From Chloroflexota bacterium (lineage in GTDB: Bacteria > Chloroflexota > Anaerolineae > Aggregatilineales > Phototrophicaceae): a stretch of DNA of 64,000 nt. The stretch lies in assembly GCA_026708115.1 (NCBI GenBank), contig JAPOVL010000051.1:33653-97652 (forward strand), read 5' to 3'. Position 1 is the stretch's first letter. Each line of letters begins with the position of its first letter. Below the pieces are notes generated by a model. The model was not told the DNA's origin. It searched no databases and worked only from the letters and a program-made list of their open reading frames with translations. This document shows, piece after piece, positions 49,512 through 58,441 of this stretch. The position numbers and the translations under genes are program-made.

Positions 49512-52280
49512 TCAGATTAGCTTAAGCCATTGCCTCGCAGTTTGCGGCAAGTTATCCAGGGAACCGTATCTTATTGTGCATTCTGGCAACGATTCCAGAA
49601 AGCTGGCCCCATAGTTCTTGCTGATGACCCGCTTGTCAAATACCGCCACGATCCCACGGTCGCTGCTGCTGCGGATCAAGCGACCGAACCCTTGCCGAAA
49701 ACGAAGTATGGCGTCCGGTACGGCATATTGTTGAAAGGCGTTCTCGTATGCCTCCGAGCGCGCCGAGAAGATCGGATCGGACGGCACCGCGAAAGGCAGC
49801 CGCGCTATCACGACCGCGCTTAGATCTTCGCCTGGAATATCAATGCCTTCCCAAAAGCTCCTCGTACCCATGAGCACGGCGCGTTTTGCCGTCTTGAAGC
49901 TTTCCAAAAGCGCCTCGCGGCTCGTTCCGAAACTCTGATCAAAGACCAAAATATCGCCCAGCTTTAGCCTGGGCGTGATCGCCCTTGATGTCTCGCGCAA
50001 TTGCGCGTAACTGGTGAAGAGCACCAGAACGCGACCTTCCAATTCAGCGGCCAGCTCAACAATGCCCCGTTCTACCATCCGTTGATAGGCGCTGCGCTGG
50101 TTCGGTTCCGGTATGTCATCCGGCACATAAACGAGCGTTGAGCGCTCATAATCAAATGGCGACCCCAAAGCCACCGTCTCGTAGTGATCCGCATAGAGAC
50201 GCTCCTTGATGTGATCGAAATTGCCCTGCGTTCGTAAAGTAGCGCTCGTCAGGATGATGCCCTCTTTCCGCTGATTCAGGAACTCTTCCATCAAGGGCCC
50301 GACGTGCAGCGGAGAAATATGAATGCGCAATCTCTCCGCTTTGTCGCCGGGCGTGATGGAATACACCATGTTGCTATCTGGTTCAAAAGTGAAGCCTTCA
50401 AGCTGATCGTGCAGGATATTTAGAAAATGAATGTGAGAACGAATTTCACCTCGGTAGTCATCGAGATCAGGAATCTGGTATTGTTCGTAACGTGGCAAGG
50501 CCTGTGACAAATGACCCAAGGCGTCGGCAACTGCCAGAAAATACTCGGCCAGTTGCTTCCAGGCACTCTGCGCGTTTGCGAAACTTCCCGAATCGCGATG
50601 CGAGCTCAGCAAGCGCATTTGATAGCGGCCGTCACGGTCGTGGCTGGCGGCAAAATCATGCAATGCGCGAAAGTACTTGCGCACCAAGGTATTCATGATG
50701 CGGAGCGTTTCTGCCGTATTCTCGACAAAACGCTCAAGCTTGGCCAGGTCCGCTGCCGGGACCGCGCTGCTTGCAGCGGTCAGCAATTCTCGCAAACTGC
50801 TGCTTCTTCCGCCGCCGATTTCTCGCAATCGCGCCAGTATCAGCTGTTCGTCTATCCGCCGGCTGAGTCCGTCAGTGATCGCATCTTCAAGATGATGCGC
50901 CTCGTCAATGATCAGGTTCAAGTATTCGGGCAGCACGCGATTTTCGATATTCGCGTCAGCAATCAGCAGGGCGTGATTGGTAATCAGGATATGTGCCGTT
51001 TCTGCCCGGCGACGCGCCCTGTAGTATGGGCAAACGCCGTTCATTTCCGCAGTGCATCGGTAGCTGGTGCAATCTTCGTCTTGCGCGCTCAGCCGCGCCC
51101 AGGTATGCCACTCGCCCGCTCTCAAGCTCAAGTCCCCGCGATCTCCGCTGCAGCCGTTCTGCATCCAGACCAGGACCTTGGCCAGCGTTCGCAACTCTTC
51201 CAGGTTCGCTGGCTTGCGCCGGCGCAACATATCAAGGCGGCGCGGGCACAGATAGTTGCCGCGCCCCTTCATAATCGACGCCTGCAAATCGCGATTGATC
51301 AGCTCGTGAACAATCGGCATATCTTTGTTTAACAACTGCTCCTGCAAATTGATGGTATGGGTCGAGACCACGACGCGTTGATCGTTCCAGGTTGCCCACT
51401 GCGCCGCCGGGAGCAAATACGCCAGCGATTTGCCCGTGCCCGTGCCGGCTTCGATCAAAACTTGATCGCCTTCGTTCAGTGCCGTCGCAACCTCACAGGC
51501 CATTTGCGCCTGCTCTCCGCGCGCTTCATAGGCAGGCAAGCTCAATCCAAGATCGCCGCTCGCCTCGAACATGCTTCGGACACGGCCCACATCTACTTTG
51601 CTGTGGGAGGCTTGGGAAGGTTTCAGTGGCTTTCCGGGCGGCTCCTCCGGGAAGAAAGGCGAGTTGATGCGCCCGCCTGTTCCCGCCTGCAGCGATTCCG
51701 ACAGCGCCGCCTGGAACAAGGGCAACAGGTCCCATTGCTTTGCGCCCGCTGCGTTGACGATTTCGGCCAAAATCGTGTAGGGCAGCCGCAGCAGCTTCTG
51801 CCACAAGCTCCAATATAGCTGGCCCGTGGCCGTGGCGTCATCCAGGGCGCGATGGGCGTTCTTCAGTTGGATGCCGGCGCCCGTAGCCAGGCTGTTTAGA
51901 TTGTAACGAGGGGCGGAAGGCAGCACGATGGCAGCCAACTCGAGTGTGTCAATGACGGCGTTTTCTGGCAGCAAGCCGTGTTTGCGCATGAACGACACGT
52001 CAAAGCCGGCGTTGTGAGCGATTACCGGCGCGCTGCCAAACAGGGCGCGCAGCTCCTCCAGGATCTGCTCAATCGGCGGCGCATGCTCGACATCTTCCGG
52101 GTGAATACCCGTCAAATGCGTGATCTCTACCGGGATGGGACCTGAAGGCTTGACAAAAGTCTGATAACTGTCGATGAGTTCTCCCTCATCGAATCTGGCC
52201 ATCCCAATCTCGATTATTTCACTCCTGGCGACGTCCAGGCCCGTCGTCTCCAGATCAAAGGCGATCAATTCGCCGCGCAT
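49512..52280 (-). CDS. dinG: DnaQ-like exonuclease fused to DinG-family helicase
   Basis: 922 residues. An N-terminal DEDDh 3'-5' exonuclease (about 1-175): FDLETTG (D9, E11), HNAGFDVSF, HRALDDATAT. Then a superfamily 2 XPD/DinG helicase: Walker A EAGTGTGKS near 270, DEAH box IIDEAHHLEDA near 455, and late motifs GTRSFWEGIDIPG and RFRQGFGRLIRS. Four cysteines likely to hold a 4Fe-4S cluster are at YLCPRRLDM, EDCTSYRC and GVCPYYRARR. This exonuclease-helicase fusion is the Gram-positive DinG form. Confidence 0.93.
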   Translation of the reverse strand: MRGELIAFDLETTGLDVARSEIIEIGMARFDEGELIDSYQTFVKPSGPIPVEITHLTGIHPEDVEHAPPIEQILEELRALFGSAPVIAHNAGFDVSFMRKHGLLPENAVIDTLELAAIVLPSAPRYNLNSLATGAGIQLKNAHRALDDATATGQLYWSLWQKLLRLPYTILAEIVNAAGAKQWDLLPLFQAALSESLQAGTGGRINSPFFPEEPPGKPLKPSQASHSKVDVGRVRSMFEASGDLGLSLPAYEARGEQAQMACEVATALNEGDQVLIEAGTGTGKSLAYLLPAAQWATWNDQRVVVSTHTINLQEQLLNKDMPIVHELINRDLQASIMKGRGNYLCPRRLDMLRRRKPANLEELRTLAKVLVWMQNGCSGDRGDLSLRAGEWHTWARLSAQDEDCTSYRCTAEMNGVCPYYRARRRAETAHILITNHALLIADANIENRVLPEYLNLIIDEAHHLEDAITDGLSRRIDEQLILARLREIGGGRSSSLRELLTAASSAVPAADLAKLERFVENTAETLRIMNTLVRKYFRALHDFAASHDRDGRYQMRLLSSHRDSGSFANAQSAWKQLAEYFLAVADALGHLSQALPRYEQYQIPDLDDYRGEIRSHIHFLNILHDQLEGFTFEPDSNMVYSITPGDKAERLRIHISPLHVGPLMEEFLNQRKEGIILTSATLRTQGNFDHIKERLYADHYETVALGSPFDYERSTLVYVPDDIPEPNQRSAYQRMVERGIVELAAELEGRVLVLFTSYAQLRETSRAITPRLKLGDILVFDQSFGTSREALLESFKTAKRAVLMGTRSFWEGIDIPGEDLSAVVIARLPFAVPSDPIFSARSEAYENAFQQYAVPDAILRFRQGFGRLIRSSSDRGIVAVFDKRVISKNYGASFLESLPECTIRYGSLDNLPQTARQWLKLI

Positions 52281-52303
52281 GCATGTCTCCTATCCAATGC
52301 CTC

Positions 52304-52395
52304 TATTTTAGAAAACCGCGATTTGCGGTAGCCGAACAGGTTTATTATTTTCTGTGACCGCGGTAGCCCAAATTCGCTGCCGCCGAGCGCCTCCG
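52304..52395 (+). repeat. dispersed hairpin repeat, copy E
   Basis: AAAACCGC-GATTT-GCGGTAGCCGA at the left, GGTTTATTATTTTCTGTGAC in the middle, then GCGGTAG...CTGCCGC. The left hairpin differs from copies C and D in sequence but keeps a stem (CCGC/GCGG), like copy G. It lies between dinG and the binding-protein gene, in a gap of 212 bp. Confidence 0.75.
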
Positions 52396-52492
52396 AAGCC
52401 GCTAGAGTATAGCACAGCTACTGCCAGCGCCTGTCATTCGGCGCTGCGATGCCATTGCCGTCTGGGTATCTGTACAGAGTTGCTCGCAACAC

Positions 52493-54394
52493 TTACTCGG
52501 ATGAGTCTTCTGTTGCTTCCTCGCCGCCCGCTGCTTCCGCGGATCCCTCAGTTGCGGCGACCTTGGCTTCCGCCTGCCTGAAGAGCGTCTCCAGCTGTCT
52601 GCGCCGGCTGGGCAGGTCGGCTCGTTCGAGGCCAACGAATTCTTGGCCTGCGAGGAATTGCCAGTTGTCGTCGGAGAACAAGCTCCACAGCAGGGACTGA
52701 ACATTAATGTCGGTCAAAGCCATTTCGCTTGCCAGCAGGCTGGCTGGGCGCGACAGCGCGTAGGCGCCATTCACTATTGTATCGGCGCTTGGCGCTACGC
52801 AGCCAGAGCCCGCGTCAACGCTGACAAGGCGCACATTAGCTTGTTGCGCATCCAGCACGTCCTGGTAATCCGGCCATGCCATATAGGTGAGCGATCCTGC
52901 TACGTTCCCCACCGCGGCCGCCCGGTACAGCGGATCAAAATCTTGTTCAGTGTCGCGCCTGATCGGGGGCGCTGTTTCCTGCCCGCCCTGTAGCAAAATG
53001 TCCGCATAGCGATCGACCGTAGTCAAGCCGAACAGCGTCATTGTTTGTTCCGGCATCGACGCGTCGATGTCATGCCAGGCCCTGATCTTCTCCGTTGCAG
53101 ATGCATTCCATATCGCATCGATTTCTTCCAGCGTCAAGCACATCGTGTGCCCGTCCGCCTCATTGCCCAGCAGTACCGTTGTGTGGCTGCCGATAGCGAT
53201 GGAAACTGTATCGACTTCGCTCTCATCGCAGGCGCTCATATCCACCGTATGCGGCGGCGAGTCCAGGATCGCCAAATCAGCGTCACTGGCGCACAGGCTT
53301 GCCACCCCGGCTGACTGCCCAACCGCATTGATGCTGACCTGAAGTTGCGCGCCATCCCCGGACAAGCGCGATGAGACCCGCTCCAGCAATTGATAAGCGC
53401 TAGCCGAACCGCTGATGTTGACAGCGCCGCTTAACCCTTCAGGAATCTCGAATGCCGTCTCGCCAGCGCCTACGGCAAGCGTCGAATCGGGATCATTCAG
53501 CATCTCCGCATTCATGTCGTAGGTCCCCGGTGTCACCGGCGTAAACCCAAATGCCTCGATCCTGTCCGCGGCTTCGGGACTGATCAGCACTTGTAGGAAA
53601 CGTTCGAGCAGTTCCTTGTCCGACATGCGGCTTCTATTCACGTACAAAAAATAGGATTGCCCGAACGGATAAAGGCCGGACTCAAGATGCTCTGCCGACG
53701 GGCCGACGCAATTGGAGGCATCGGCGCTCTTGATCTCGAGCGCTTTGATCGGCGCGTCGCTCGCCAGGCCAGGCGCATAAGGCAGAATTGCCAGCGCGCC
53801 TTCGCTTGCGCCGGCTCGCGCCACCGCGTCGCCGACGGCATCATACGTTTCGACATCATTGCGTAGCTGATCGCCCACGATATGGCTGTCAGCAATGGCG
53901 TACTCAAGCGTATTCCTGCCTGGGGCAAGAATCACGATAGGAAGCGTATCTGTTTCCGGCGCATAATCCGCCCAATCGGAAGCCTGATTGCTGGAGGACG
54001 GTTTCAGCAGCGAGTCCAGTTCGCTGCTGGCAATACAAGCAAGCGGTACTGCATTGTGCGCGGCAAAGGCGATGATCTTGTGCGCGAAAAGGAACTCGCT
54101 GTGAACAACTTGGTTGGACTGGCAGATCAAGTCTTCGGCAGCGCTGATCGCGCGCGCCGCCACAGCGATATCAATATCTCCGTTGCAGAATACATCGATT
54201 CCTCGGGCTGTGCCCTGCGCGGAAATATTGAGGGACTCTATATCCGCGGCTTCGCCCAAAGAAACCAGGACTTCGCTCAGGATTCTCGAGCCGACAATCG
54301 ATATGGCGTTGTCATCTTGAGCGATGGAGTGACCTGCCGACCACAAAAGCGTGAGCAGGCAAAGCAAAGCGAAGCGATTGCGAAAATGTCTCAT
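52493..54394 (-). CDS. secreted protein with two tandem PstS-like substrate-binding domains
   Basis: 633 residues. Signal peptide 1-25 (FALLCLLTLLWSAGHSIAQ), no lipobox. Domain 1 (about 28-320) and domain 2 (about 335-600) each show the phosphate-binding-protein pattern: ISIVGSRILSEVLVSL and VNISGSASAYQLLERVSSRL at their starts; DIDIAVAARAI and DADLAILDSPP; and AILPYAPG / YMAWPDYQD. They look like an internal duplication. The C-terminus is acidic, Ala-rich and probably disordered. No pst permease genes are near, so it is not a typical transport operon. Confidence 0.75.
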   Translation of the reverse strand: MRHFRNRFALLCLLTLLWSAGHSIAQDDNAISIVGSRILSEVLVSLGEAADIESLNISAQGTARGIDVFCNGDIDIAVAARAISAAEDLICQSNQVVHSEFLFAHKIIAFAAHNAVPLACIASSELDSLLKPSSSNQASDWADYAPETDTLPIVILAPGRNTLEYAIADSHIVGDQLRNDVETYDAVGDAVARAGASEGALAILPYAPGLASDAPIKALEIKSADASNCVGPSAEHLESGLYPFGQSYFLYVNRSRMSDKELLERFLQVLISPEAADRIEAFGFTPVTPGTYDMNAEMLNDPDSTLAVGAGETAFEIPEGLSGAVNISGSASAYQLLERVSSRLSGDGAQLQVSINAVGQSAGVASLCASDADLAILDSPPHTVDMSACDESEVDTVSIAIGSHTTVLLGNEADGHTMCLTLEEIDAIWNASATEKIRAWHDIDASMPEQTMTLFGLTTVDRYADILLQGGQETAPPIRRDTEQDFDPLYRAAAVGNVAGSLTYMAWPDYQDVLDAQQANVRLVSVDAGSGCVAPSADTIVNGAYALSRPASLLASEMALTDINVQSLLWSLFSDDNWQFLAGQEFVGLERADLPSRRRQLETLFRQAEAKVAATEGSAEAAGGEEATEDSSE

Positions 54395-54435
54395 TGAGCG
54401 AGAACTCCTGGCTCGTTCCGTAAGTTATCCGAAGG

Positions 54436-54463
54436 ATTGTACATTTAGGGCACTGATTGTAAA
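54436..54463 (-). promoter_or_regulatory. probable promoter of the binding-protein gene
   Basis: On the minus strand TTTACA (54463-54458), 16-base spacer, TACAAT (54441-54436), followed by CAGGAG near the ATG at 54394. Confidence 0.55.
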
Positions 54464-54565
54464 GTCATAGTTTATCAAGCTGTTGATACGGGCGGCGCGA
54501 ATAGCCGCGCCTGGGTGACGTAGAGAACCCGTCCTTTCAGTGATGAACTGCAGCACAAAGGCCAA

Positions 54566-54973
54566 ATGATCTTGAGCGCCAAAATCCAGTCTGTTTACGA
54601 AATGCTCGGCGGGGAAGAACCGATCCGCAAGCTGGTCGACCTCTTCTACGCCAAGGTCTATCAAGATCCCCTGCTGCGGCCCATGTTCCCCGACGATATG
54701 GAGGAGAGCAAACGTCGCCAGTTCTTGTTTCTTGTTCAGTTCTTCGGCGGTCCCAACCTGTATTCGCAGGAACGCGGACACCCGCGGCTTCGCATGCGTC
54801 ACTTCCCCTTTGCCATCGATCGCCGCGCCCGCGATCACTGGCTGCGGCACATGTTGGAAGCGATCGATGAAGCCGGCATCGACGGCCTGGCTCGCGAGCA
54901 AATGCGCCAATACTTCGATCGCGCCTCAGCTTTTCTGATCAACCGTCACGACGATATTCAGCTTGTGGAGTAG
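54566..54973 (+). CDS. truncated haemoglobin, group II (YjbI/GlbO-like)
   Basis: 135 residues. Haem protein with 2-over-2 globin fold. The start YEMLGGEEPIRKLVDLFYAKV includes the B10 tyrosine region (Y28). The proximal histidine is probably H79 (MRHFPFAI) and the G8 tryptophan is W92 (RDHWLRHM), the group II mark. Possible roles are oxygen or NO chemistry. It ends eight bases before the end of convergent thyX; an AAAGG precedes the ATG by about five bases. Confidence 0.9.
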   Translation: MILSAKIQSVYEMLGGEEPIRKLVDLFYAKVYQDPLLRPMFPDDMEESKRRQFLFLVQFFGGPNLYSQERGHPRLRMRHFPFAIDRRARDHWLRHMLEAIDEAGIDGLAREQMRQYFDRASAFLINRHDDIQLVE

Positions 54974-54980
54974 GCCAGCG

Positions 54981-55700
54981 TTATTCCGCCTTCAAAACGT
55001 ATTTCGCGAACGCCTCGGCCGTCCAGGGCAAAGCCGGTTCGAAAAAATGCTCGTGGATGGCGGCCGCGAATTCTCTGATTTCATATTGGGCGTCCCGCGC
55101 CATGCGCAGGCGCAAGAAGTGCATCAGATTGTGCGCGTCGATCTTGGTGACCCAAGTGTAATATACGCTGAAGCCGGGCAGGAATAGACGAGCCATCTCC
55201 TTGGAAACGCCCTTGGCAAGCGCTTCGCTATACAGCCGGTATCCCTCTTCATAATGCGCCAGCAGCGCGCCTGTCAGCTCCTCGTTTTCTAACGCGTCGA
55301 GAAATCCTTCGCTGGCTTGCTTGTTGTCTCTGCTCTGTTTGCGCCAAACATCGGGTACATAGAAGTCGCTTTCCTGGAAGGGCGTATAACGCCCCGATTG
55401 CGCGTTCATGTTCCAGGTGCGATGGCGCACCCACTGCCACCAGGTCACCAGCGGCGCGCGCACGCGAAATTTGAATTCGACCATTTCAAAGGGCGACGTA
55501 TGGCGTTGTCGCAACAGGTAAAACAGCAATTTCTTGTCGCGATCGTCTCCCTTGCTTTCGCCCAAAAAACTCACGCGCGCGGCATTGACAATCGCCAAAT
55601 CGCCCGAGATGTCCGAATCGGGATGCGGCATCATATCGACAAGTTCGATCCATCCCTTATCGAGGACGCCCACGCGCTTGCCTATCAAGGATTGGGACAT
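54981..55700 (-). CDS. thyX: FAD-dependent thymidylate synthase
   Basis: 239 residues. Makes dTMP from dUMP using methylene-tetrahydrofolate and NADPH. The ThyX motif RHRTWNMNAQSGR is at 92-104, with the FAD- and dUMP-binding ...SGRY; LLRQRHTSPFEM (63-73) and FLRLRMARDAQYEIREFA are the other family stretches. No thyA is seen in the window. Convergent with the globin gene. Confidence 0.95.
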   Translation of the reverse strand: MSQSLIGKRVGVLDKGWIELVDMMPHPDSDISGDLAIVNAARVSFLGESKGDDRDKKLLFYLLRQRHTSPFEMVEFKFRVRAPLVTWWQWVRHRTWNMNAQSGRYTPFQESDFYVPDVWRKQSRDNKQASEGFLDALENEELTGALLAHYEEGYRLYSEALAKGVSKEMARLFLPGFSVYYTWVTKIDAHNLMHFLRLRMARDAQYEIREFAAAIHEHFFEPALPWTAEAFAKYVLKAE

Positions 55701-56224
55701 CTATCGCTCCCGGTCTTTTGCATTGTCTCAAAACACAAGTAAATCCAATAAACTAATGCAAAAAAATCTCATTTGTAGCGAAAGTTCTGGATCTAACGCA
55801 GGTCCCGCCAAAAGCGCTCCCCATCTCGTAGTGCAGTGTCTACGCGCCCTACGCGCGGCGCCAGGTCGCCCGCAAAATGGAAACATCTACTCAGACTTCC
55901 TCTGTGCTCTCAGCAAGTGCAAGTAAGTCATGCGATTCTCGCAAACTAACCCCCCATCCCCCGGCCCCTTCCCCCACAAGGAGGGAAGGGGTGTGTAGGT
56001 CGCGCAATCATTGCGTTTAAGCCCGCCCTCTTTATGGGACCCCGGGGTGGGGGCAAAGCGTGGCATATTTCTCATTACATTCTCATTACTTACTTGCACT
56101 TGCCTCTGTGTCCTCTGTGGTTAATTTTTTTTCCATAACTTACTTGCAACTACTTCTGTGGTGAATTATCGTTGCATGACTAACCCGGAACCACTCAGAA
56201 TCAGCGACCTTGCATGGCACCAAC
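55701..56224. other. gene-free stretch between thyX and ruvA
   Basis: 524 bases. Holds the palindromic element at 55913-56103. To its left is a short repeated word GTGTCTACGCGCCCT (55836-55850), present inverted at 63844-63858. To its right is a T-rich segment with several CTCTGTG and ACTTACTTGCA words. I find no gene here. Confidence 0.6.
55913..56103. repeat. CT-rich palindromic element, copy 2, bounded by a 16-bp inverted repeat
   Basis: Ends GCAAGTGCAAGTAAGT (55913-55928) and ACTTACTTGCACTTGC (56088-56103) are exact reverse complements. The core carries CCCCCCATCCCCCGGCCCCT and GGAGGGAAGGGG, then TTTAAGCCCGCCCTCTTTATG, closely following the core at 21451-21560. No coding capacity. Looks like a non-autonomous mobile element. 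Confidence 0.7.
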
Positions 56225-56800
56225 TCAAGCCCCCAAATACTGCAGCGCCAGAAAAACGCGAGACTCCTCGTCTTCCGGCGCGTCCAGCGGCAGCGCCTGC
56301 ACCGCAGTTTGGGCTTCAATCACGCTGTAGCCCAGGGCTGTCAAAGCATCAATGACATCGGCGTTGATAGTGCTGGCGCCGTCGAAAGGCGCACTGTCTA
56401 GGACTGTAGCTAATTTGTCGCGCAATTCCAACACGATTTTCTCTGCCGTTTTCTTTCCGATCCCCGGTACCCGGCTCAGTACCTCCGGCCGATCATGCGT
56501 CACGGCGCCGCGCACGTTGTCAACGCTGAGCGAACTGAGAATTGCGATCGCCAGCTTGGGACCAATGCCGCTGATCTTTATGAAGCTGTCGAAAAGCTCG
56601 CGCTCGGCCTCGCTCGCGAAGCCATACAAGGTCAATGAATCTTCACGAACCACCAGCCGCGTATGGAGAAAGACTTGCTCTCCGCTTACCTTCTCTAGTG
56701 TGCTGAACGGCGCTAGCACTTCAATGCCGATGCCGCCTACCAGGACAACGACTCGCTCCGAGTCCTTGAAACCAACGCGTCCTTCCAGGCTGGCAATCAT
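56225..56800 (-). CDS. ruvA: Holliday junction branch migration protein RuvA
   Basis: 191 residues from ATG 56800 (a TTG six codons upstream is in frame). Tetramer binding Holliday junctions and recruiting RuvB. OB fold: MIASLEGRVGFKDSERVVVLVGGIGIEV; two helix-hairpin-helix motifs at ISGIGPKLAIAIL and VPGIGKKTAEKIVLEL; and a C-terminal domain III with ALTALGYSVIEAQTAV. Starts 15 bases after the ruvC stop. No ruvB in the window. Confidence 0.95.
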   Translation of the reverse strand: MIASLEGRVGFKDSERVVVLVGGIGIEVLAPFSTLEKVSGEQVFLHTRLVVREDSLTLYGFASEAERELFDSFIKISGIGPKLAIAILSSLSVDNVRGAVTHDRPEVLSRVPGIGKKTAEKIVLELRDKLATVLDSAPFDGASTINADVIDALTALGYSVIEAQTAVQALPLDAPEDEESRVFLALQYLGA

Positions 56801-56814
56801 CGAGAAGAAACCCC

Positions 56815-57309
56815 TCAAAGAGGGTTGACTGCGCTCAAGCGGTAACTGTGAATGTCCGTGATTGCCACAGCTAGCCCGTCCGCCGCATCGTCCGGCTTTG
56901 GCACAGTATCGAGCTCCAGCAGCAGGCGAACCACTTCCTGCATCTGCGCTTTCTCCGCGCCCCCATATCCCGTTATCGCCTGCTTGACCATATTCGGCTT
57001 GTACTCGGCCACCGGGATGCCGGCGCTCTGCAAGGTCAACAGAATCACTCCGCGCGCTTGCGCCACTGTTATCGCCGTCGTCACATTCCTTGAGAAGAAC
57101 AATTCTTCCACGCCCGCGCGGTCCGGCTCAAACTCGGCTATAAGTCGCCCCAGTTCCCGATGGATCTTGAACAGCCGTTCCGGCATGGCTGTGCCCGATC
57201 GCGTTCGGATGACCCCGAAATGCACCGCCTCCAGCGATCCGTCTCCATGCTCGCGAACGAATCCGTATCCCAGGCTCGCCGTTCCCGGGTCTATGCCAAG
57301 CGATATCAT
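56815..57309 (-). CDS. ruvC: Holliday junction resolvase RuvC
   Basis: 164 residues from ATG 57309; an upstream Met at 57336 would overlap yebC. Cuts Holliday junctions. Catalytic acids: D7 (GIDPGTA), E68 (VEELFF) and the DxxD pair in KPDDAADGLAVAI near 142. Also KPNMVKQAITGYGGAEKAQMQ, typical of the family. It lies one base after the end of yebC, in the common yebC-ruvC-ruvA order. Confidence 0.95.
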   Translation of the reverse strand: MISLGIDPGTASLGYGFVREHGDGSLEAVHFGVIRTRSGTAMPERLFKIHRELGRLIAEFEPDRAGVEELFFSRNVTTAITVAQARGVILLTLQSAGIPVAEYKPNMVKQAITGYGGAEKAQMQEVVRLLLELDTVPKPDDAADGLAVAITDIHSYRLSAVNPL

Positions 57310-57310
57310 G

Positions 57311-58057
57311 CTAAGACGCGAACGCCGCCAGGACATCGTCGGTGATATTGAGGTTCGAGGCTACCGATTGCACGTCGTCAGACTCCTCCAATTGCTCCAT
57401 CAGACGCATGTTTTGCAGCGCCTTGCCGCTGGACACATCTATCTCGTTCTGCGGGAACCAGCGCAGTTCATTGTCTTCAAACTCAAAGCCGGCCGCGCTA
57501 AGCGCTTGTTCAACGCTGTTAAACCCGTCCCGCGGCGTATAGACCGCGATGATGCCATCTTCTTCAACCACGTCATCCGCGCCCGCATCCGCCGCCTGCA
57601 TAAATACCTCGTCGAAATCCGCTTCGCCCCGGATTGTCAAATAACCCTTCTGATCGAATTGCCACATCACAGCGCCCGAGGTAGCCAGGCTCCCTTCATG
57701 CTTGCTAAATGCATGCTTGATCTCCGCCAAAGCGCGATTCTTGTTGTCAGTCATGATCTCGACAATATAGGCGACGCCCTCCGGTCCATAGCCTTCGTAT
57801 ACGATTTCAACTAACTCGCCACCGGCGATTTCGCCCGTCCCTTTCTTGATCGCGCGCTCAATATTGTCTTTGGGCATATTAGCGGCGCGTGCCTTGCCCA
57901 CCGCCAGTTTGAGCCGCGCATTGCTTCCTTCGTCACCGCCCCCTTCGCGGGCCGCCACCATGATGTCCCGCCCCAGACGAGTGAATATCTTGGCGCGTTT
58001 GGCGTCTTCGGCGCCCTTTTTGCGTTTTATGGTGGACCACTTGCTGTGACCGGACAT
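57311..58057 (-). CDS. YebC/PmpR-family protein
   Basis: 248 residues. Opens with MSGHSKWSTIKRKKGAEDAKRA, then ARLKLAVGKARAANMPKDNIERAIKKG and GGAVMW-type second domain (SGAVMWQFDQKGYLTI), giving the three-domain YebC fold. Family members act as transcription regulators or, as shown for some, help ribosomes through proline stretches. First gene of the ruvCA operon. Confidence 0.93.
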   Translation of the reverse strand: MSGHSKWSTIKRKKGAEDAKRAKIFTRLGRDIMVAAREGGGDEGSNARLKLAVGKARAANMPKDNIERAIKKGTGEIAGGELVEIVYEGYGPEGVAYIVEIMTDNKNRALAEIKHAFSKHEGSLATSGAVMWQFDQKGYLTIRGEADFDEVFMQAADAGADDVVEEDGIIAVYTPRDGFNSVEQALSAAGFEFEDNELRWFPQNEIDVSSGKALQNMRLMEQLEESDDVQSVASNLNITDDVLAAFAS

Positions 58058-58230
58058 GCCCCGTATTCCCCAATCTGTCCCTGGCTGTCCCGCAATTATA
58101 CCTGATATTTCTGCCGGCGTATCCGCCTCGATTGAAATACCCTTTACAGTTCTCGGCGCGAGATCCTCAACCCAAAATACTGCGATGGTGAATTATCCTT
58201 GCCTAACTTGCTTGCGCTTGCTTCGCCGCC

Positions 58231-58320
58231 TGTTTACGTATAGCGCGTCGCGCATGCGACGAGAACGCTTACGATTTTGCGTGAGCGCGGTAGCCCAATT
58301 CCGCCGCCGAGCCGCTCTGA
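58231..58320 (+). repeat. dispersed hairpin repeat, copy F
   Basis: Hairpin CGTCGC-GCAT-GCGACG, then GCTTACGATTTTGCGTGAGCG and GCGGTAGCCC...CCGCCGCCGAG. The right hairpin is damaged (GCCGC/CCGC). It fills part of the 384-bp gap between yebC and the next plus-strand gene. Confidence 0.75.
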
Positions 58321-58367
58321 TGAAAAACAGTTTGGTGCAATTGCCCTGATACACCACCGAAATTTCA

Positions 58368-58396
58368 GCGACAAGACACTGCGCAGATGCTATAAT
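58368..58396 (+). promoter_or_regulatory. probable promoter
   Basis: TATAAT at 58391-58396 with GCGACA at 58368-58373, 17 bases apart. It is 46 bases upstream of the TTG start at 58442. The remaining part of 58058-58441 holds only hairpin repeat F. Confidence 0.5.
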
Positions 58397-58441
58397 TATC
58401 CTGTTGCCGCACCGCGGTTTGCCTGCTATCGAGGTAGTAAT

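Noticed and set aside
52493..54394. Phosphate ABC transport operon
   Set aside because: Only a binding-protein-like gene is present; no pstC, pstA, pstB or phoU nearby.
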